From: Chelydra serpentina
Lineage: Eukaryota > Chordata > Testudines > Chelydridae
Length of the DNA stretch: 64,000 nucleotides
Reading direction: 5' to 3'
Assembly: GCA_037349315.1 (NCBI GenBank)
Contig: JBAIAC010000265.1
Span: 436,501 to 500,500, forward strand
Position numbers and translations under genes: made by a program
Shown here: one piece after another, positions 59,407-64,000 of the stretch
How the letters are laid out: the number at the start of each line of letters is the position of its first letter
Numbering within the stretch: position 1 is the stretch's first letter
The notes under the pieces: generated by a model
What the model was told of the DNA's origin: nothing
Databases searched by the model: none
The model's input: only the letters and a program-made list of their open reading frames with translations

Positions 59407-60218
59407 GGGTTGCCAGGCGTCCGATTTTCGACCGTAACGCCCGATCGAAAAGGGACCCTGGCGGCTCCGGGCCCTTAACAGTCCGGTCAGCGGCGCAGCA
59501 GGGGGCCGGGGCCAAGGCAGGCTCCCTGCCTGCCCTAGCTCTGTGCAGCTTCCGGGAGTGGCTGCCGGGTCCCTGCGGCTCCTGGGTGGCCAGGAAGGCT
59601 CCGTGCGCTGCCCGCGCCCCGAGTGTGGCTCCGCAGCTCCCATTGGCTGGGAACCACGACCAATGGGAACTGCGGGGGCGGTGCCTGCACCCCACACCCC
59701 AACCCTCTGCCCCAGCCCAGAGTCCCCTCCCACACCCAAACTCCCTCCCAGAGCCCGCACCCTGAAAGCCCCCCCACACCCCAAACCCCTGCCCCAGCCC
59801 TCAGCCCCCTCCTGCACCCCAAACCCCTCATCCCTGGCCCCACCCTAGAGCCCACACCCCCAGCCGGAGCCTGCACCCCCTCCTGCACTCTGAACCCCTC
59901 AGCCCCAGCCCCACCCCACAGCCTGTACCCCCAACTGGAACCCTCACCCCCCTCCTGCACCCCGACCCCCTGCCCCATCCCGGTGACAGTGAGTGAGGGT
60001 GGGGGAGAGAGTGACCAACGGTGGAAGGGGGGGGATGGAGCGAGCAGGGGGCGGGGCCTGAGAGAAGGGGTGGGCAGGGGCAGGGCCTTGGGGAAGGGAA
60101 GGGGCGGGGCCTTTGAGAAGGGGCAGGGCAAGGCAGGGGCGGGGCCTTTGAGAAGGGGCGGGGCCTCGGGGTGGGGCAGGGGTGTTCGGTTTTGTGCGAT
60201 TAGAAAGTTGGCACCCCT
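59407..60218. mobile_element. GC-rich hAT-like non-autonomous element, limits approximate
   Basis: The left end agggttgccaggcg and right end gttggcacccct are short imperfect inverted repeats. No clean target duplication was found. It carries the inverted pair gcagctcccattggc (59633-59647) and ccaatgggaactgc (59660-59673), also seen in the hAT element at 41217. The C-rich middle and G-rich right part explain the large artefactual frames. Confidence 0.6.
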
Positions 60219-60224
60219 AGGTGA

Positions 60225-62080
60225 GGGTAGGAGGTCCCCTAGGCGTCATGCAGGGCCCTGCCTAGGAGTGAGGGGCCAGGGTGGGGGAGGCTCGGCCTTG
60301 TGCTGGGCCCTGCCCAGGGTGAAGAACCCTCTTCCTATTTGCTCCTGGCACTCGTCACGCCATGTGCCAGCCCCGTGGGGACAGGGCCTTGGTCTCTCTC
60401 TTTGTTCCACCCGGGGCACGTTGCCACACGCCCTGGGCTTCTGTTAGATAAAGGGATAAAACAACAGTGAAAGTTGCAGGCCCACCTGTCCTCTCCATTT
60501 CCGGCCATCAGCCTCTCGGGGCTTTCTTGCCTGGCCTCCGGCTGCTCCCTCCGCGGGTGTAGGGAAGGCTGGGATTGTAGCTAAGGCCCTTCGGGCGCCT
60601 GGTTCGGCCGTAAGCGCCCTGTGCAACCATGAAGTCACCTTTGTGAAGGTTCTGGTCTGTGTGTAGTTCGATGAATCCTTCCCTACCAGGCAGTCGATCC
60701 CAGGAGCCTGCTGCTATGAGACCCCACTCCCCTCTCACAGCTAGGGAGAGAAGAACCCAGGAGTCCTGACTCCCAACCCCCCTGCCACTGGACCCCACTC
60801 CCTTCCCCAGAATGTCTCCAGTCAGCCTCACATTTGACGTCTGTGCCGTGGGTCTGCTGAGCAGGGCTTTACCAGGATAAATACGTGAATGTTTCCAAGG
60901 TGCTTAGACAGGAGTGCAATGGGAGCAGTGAAGTAGCTAGTCGCACAGGGAAGAGACGCACGGTGCTGACAGGCAGTGTGCACCTCTACAGTCTCTCTGC
61001 CTGCATCTGTCCATCAGCGCCTCCTGTTCCCCGCCTCCATCATTTAATTAAACCCCATTTTAATAAATCCTCTGGGATGTGGGGGGGTGCAGGAGTTTTA
61101 AGGTGACGGTATGGAGCGTTCTTCATTTGCATCTTACCTCCGCTGCTCCTGAGAGAGTGACAACCCCAGTAGCTCATTATCCGCAGATCCAGCATTAATT
61201 GCCTGATGGGAAGGAAGATGACTCATTCCAGGCTGTTTATTACTCATTCGACCAGGGAGACGGGTTCCGAGCAAGGATAAGATGTCTGTGCTTTTGGGGA
61301 TCAGGGTGGATTTACGGGGGGACAGGCCCAGGAGATGAGGAGGAATTAGTGTATTGGCTGTCAAGGAGATAATTGACTGCATGGGGTGTGTGTGCGTGCG
61401 ATTGCACACTCGTGTTCCCACACCAAATTCTCTCTGCTCTGGGGGAGCCAGGCAGCAGCCTCCATTCTCTCTCTCTCTTTCCCTCACACACACACTAGGA
61501 GACTAAAGGAGTGAGGCACTCAACACCCGCTGGATTTTAATGGGATTCAGAAGCCCAGCTGGAATGTCTTTCTGCCCTGATGCTCTCTCCAGGGGCTGAA
61601 CAGAAGCCATCGTCCGCTCCAGCCGGGACACTTGCCCCTGGGGTTCTGGTCTGGACTCTGTGTGTTGTTATGCTGGGGATGTGAAGCAGCCCAGGGAGTC
61701 CGGGAGGGGGCGCGGACTTTATACATAGAGTGATTGTCGGCTTTGTGGCTGCTTCAGACATCTCTGCTGCAGGCTCCATGGCCACTCATGGCAAAGGTGA
61801 GGACGCAGCTCAGACCTGCCTGCGCCAAAAGTCCAGGCCCTGACCCCCTGAGCTATAGGAGAATTTCCATTAGCAGTCAGAAGTGCAGGGCATATGACAC
61901 GCAGCTGAGCAAGTCTGATTCCACCCAGTAGAGGGCATTCGGGTGTACGTTTCTACGCAGGCTAGTGGAGAAGTTGGCTCACCGGCCTGGATGTGGTCTG
62001 GCAATTCTTATGTTCTCATTAATTATGGTAACATCCAGGCCTGGACCTTGCAGAGTTTGGTTAATCAATAAAACCGTCTC
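60225..62080. other. Spacer, no gene; candidate non-coding element at 61015-61330
   Basis: A SINE/126-bp-array related fragment lies at about 60720-60805. The block 61015-61330 (catcatttaattaaacccca, cagcattaattgcctgatgg) is AT-rich with no recognised repeat. No supported exon. Confidence 0.45.
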
Positions 62081-62087
62081 TGAGGTG

Positions 62088-62495
62088 AGGAACACAAGGA
62101 TTGCTAGATGGGTCAGACCCAAGATCTATTTTAGCCCTGTCTCCAGAGGTGGCTGGCACCAGGTGCTTCAGCGGAAGGTGTAAGAACCCTGCAGTAGCAG
62201 ATGTGGGATAATCTGCTCCCCACATAGGTCGCATCCTGGTCTCTAAGAGCTAGAGCTTGGCTTGAGCTCTGAAATATGAGTGCTAATATTCGTTCCAATC
62301 CCGTTTTTTGTCATTGCCTCTTCTAGCTCTGGCTATTCCAGATAGCCATATAAATGCCCAGTCCCTTTTAGAGGCTTGTTAAGTTCTTGGCCTCAGTCAC
62401 TTCCTGTGGCTGTGAGTTCCACAGTCCAATCATGGGTTGTAGGAAGTGTTTCCTTCGATCCGTTTTGCATTTCCCAACATTTCGCGGAATGAGCT
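62088..62495 (-). mobile_element. CR1 LINE 3' end, antisense
   Basis: It begins near gattgctagatgggtcagac and carries ggctggcaccaggtgcttca, gtggctgtgagttccacagt and taggaagtgtttccttcgat, all reverse-complement CR1 3' features. Confidence 0.85.
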
Positions 62496-62499
62496 CCTG

Positions 62500-63355
62500 C
62501 TGTAGTTAACTAATCACAGACCTCAGGGTCCCGGGTGCCCCGGGAGGTCCCCGCCGTGCCAGTTTCGCAGGACACTCACCTCAGATTGGATCCCATTCCT
62601 GCAGGGGCAGTTGGGACGCTCCCTCTTGTTACCAGCCAGCAAGTTTCTTCCGATCTGCTCTGTAACGGCTCCGGCGCGCGCTCCGGATCCGTCAGCCAGA
62701 GCCAGCCGCTCCGCTAATTACTGTCACTTTAGGGGATGGCCAGATGCAGTATAAACAGGCCCCGAGCCCTGCCAAGGCACCTGCTGTTCCATAAAACAGT
62801 CCTTTTGTGGGTTATAAATAGCGCGAGATGTGAGCGGAGTGAATAGAGAAGAGGGAGAAGAGGAGAAATGGAAGCCAGGCGCTACTGGGGTTCGGCTCGG
62901 AAATGAAATCGCCTGGGGGAAGTCCAGTCTAAAGAGAGGTGACTCGAGGCCCCGCAGACCGAGGTGCAGGTTAGCTGTGGGCTCAGCACCGTAGCCCCAG
63001 TCCGGGTCGGTCTGTCTATCAGGAAGACCAAGGCCCCTGAGCAGGTCACAGCTGAGAGCCCTGTCCCTGAGCAGGCCAGGGGAGTGCTGAGCACGCTGAT
63101 GTGATGGAAACCAGGGGGCCCCAAAGGGCGGGCGGCACGTTACGTGAGCAGTGAGAGACACCAGCGAACGTGTGGGGATCAGGAGCGTGTGCATTGATCG
63201 TGAAAACCTCGTTGGGGTGGTGGCGTTTGATAACGAATAGAGGGAACAGACTCGTAACTGAAGTAGAGAGGTGCACAAGACTGTTGTGTTTCTAGCTGCT
63301 GGGGTAGCTTCACTGGTGCAAGTCGTGGTTTGTACTGGAGCAGCACCTCTGCGGG
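62500..63355. other. Spacer, no gene seen
   Basis: Contains a TATA-like gggttataaatagcgcg near 62808-62824 within an AT-rich patch. No exon is recognised. Confidence 0.45.
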
Positions 63356-63364
63356 AGAGGTCTA

Positions 63365-63905
63365 AGCTGGTGCGCTAGGGGGTTGCGCTGGAGCCGCGCG
63401 TCTGTGCTAGGGGGTTGCACCAGAGCAGTGCGACTGCACTGGGGGGTTGCACCAGAGCCACGCGTCTGCGGTAGGGGGTTGCGCCGGAGCGGCGCGTCTG
63501 CGCTGGGGGTTGTGCCGGAGCAGCGCGTCTGCGCTGGGGGTTGCGCTGGAGCAGCGTATCTGGTTGCGCTGGAGCAGCGCGTCTGCGCTGGGGGTTGCGC
63601 TGGAGCAGCGTATCTGGTTGCGCTGGAGCAGCACGTCTGCGCTGGGGGTTGTGCCGGAGCAGCGCGTCTGCGCTAGGGGGTTGCACTGGAGCAGCGTATC
63701 TGGTTGCGCTGGAGCAGCGTGTCTGCGCTAAGAGGTTGTGCGTCTGCGCTAGGGGGTTGTGCCGGAGCAGCACGTCTGCGCTGGGGGTTGCGCTGGAGCA
63801 GTGTATCTGGTTGCGCCGGAGCAGCGCGTCTGCACTGGGGGGGTGCGCGTCTGCGCTAGGGGGTTGCGCCGGAGCAGTGCGTCTGCGCTGGGGGGTTGCA
63901 TCCAT
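63365..63905. repeat. About 30-bp GC-rich tandem array at the right edge
   Basis: Units of the type gccggagcagcgcgtctgcg followed by ctgggggttg repeat with a 30-32 bp spacing. Some units are truncated to the gcagcgtatctggttgcgc form. The array gives frames of 70-190 residues in all directions; none is a gene. Confidence 0.92.
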
Positions 63906-64000
63906 CTGACGTGTCTGCTCTACTGGGGTTCGCCGGTGCGCCTCCATCAGGGCAGCAGCTCCTACGGGTGATCGGTGCAGTGGAGATGGATCGAAGTTGC

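Noticed and set aside
59287..60447. Frames of 140-274 residues
   Set aside because: They lie in a GC-rich hAT-like element and show only low-complexity composition.
63375..63971. Overlapping frames of 70-190 residues at the right edge
   Set aside because: All derive from the 30-bp tandem array and occur in every frame on both strands.
33620..64000. OLFM2 exons
   Set aside because: I looked for olfactomedin-domain residues in the open frames on both strands and found none.

Overview
This is vertebrate nuclear DNA, most likely from a turtle or a close sauropsid. It carries three ordinary multi-exon vertebrate genes with canonical splice sites and long introns. The repeats are of kinds typical of turtle genomes: CR1 LINE 3' ends, MIR/CORE-type SINE pieces, several hAT-type elements with 8-bp target duplications, a DIRS-type retrotransposon and LTRs. 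The species cannot be fixed from the sequence alone. Almost all long open frames here are by-products of GC-rich or tandem repeats and are not genes.

Layout. 537-3012 (minus) is FBXL12, an F-box/leucine-rich-repeat substrate receptor. It has three coding exons and one apparent 1-base deletion in the last exon. About 150 bp of CpG-rich DNA separates its start codon from the end of the UBL5 first exon, so the two genes share a head-to-head promoter. UBL5 (plus, coding 4214-6359) encodes an intact 73-residue ubiquitin-like protein. PIN1 (plus, coding 8713-32490) encodes an intact 159-residue phosphoprolyl isomerase in four exons. The order FBXL12-UBL5-PIN1 matches human chromosome 19p13.2. The three products act in protein turnover, pre-mRNA splicing and phospho-signal isomerisation. 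They are neighbours by conserved synteny, not by a shared pathway.

Introns. The first introns of FBXL12 and UBL5 flank the shared promoter and each holds a GC-rich minisatellite; both minisatellites are C-rich in the transcribed RNA. PIN1 intron 1 has a G-rich one. PIN1 intron 3 contains a decayed but structurally recognisable DIRS-type element of about 7.3 kb (inverted terminal repeats, gag, RT/RNase H, tyrosine recombinase, internal complementary region). It was later broken by an antisense CR1 and by a 1.4-kb hAT-like element that carries a 36-bp tandem array.

From about 33.6 kb to the end I find no convincing gene. In human the next gene is OLFM2, but none of its recognisable coding sequence is visible here. 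This stretch holds a solo LTR with flanking repeats, a second probable LTR, hAT elements, a MITE, SINE and CR1 pieces, a 126-bp SINE-derived tandem array, and a roughly 30-bp array near the right edge. Several AT-rich blocks free of recognisable repeats look like possible conserved non-coding elements, which cannot be tested here.
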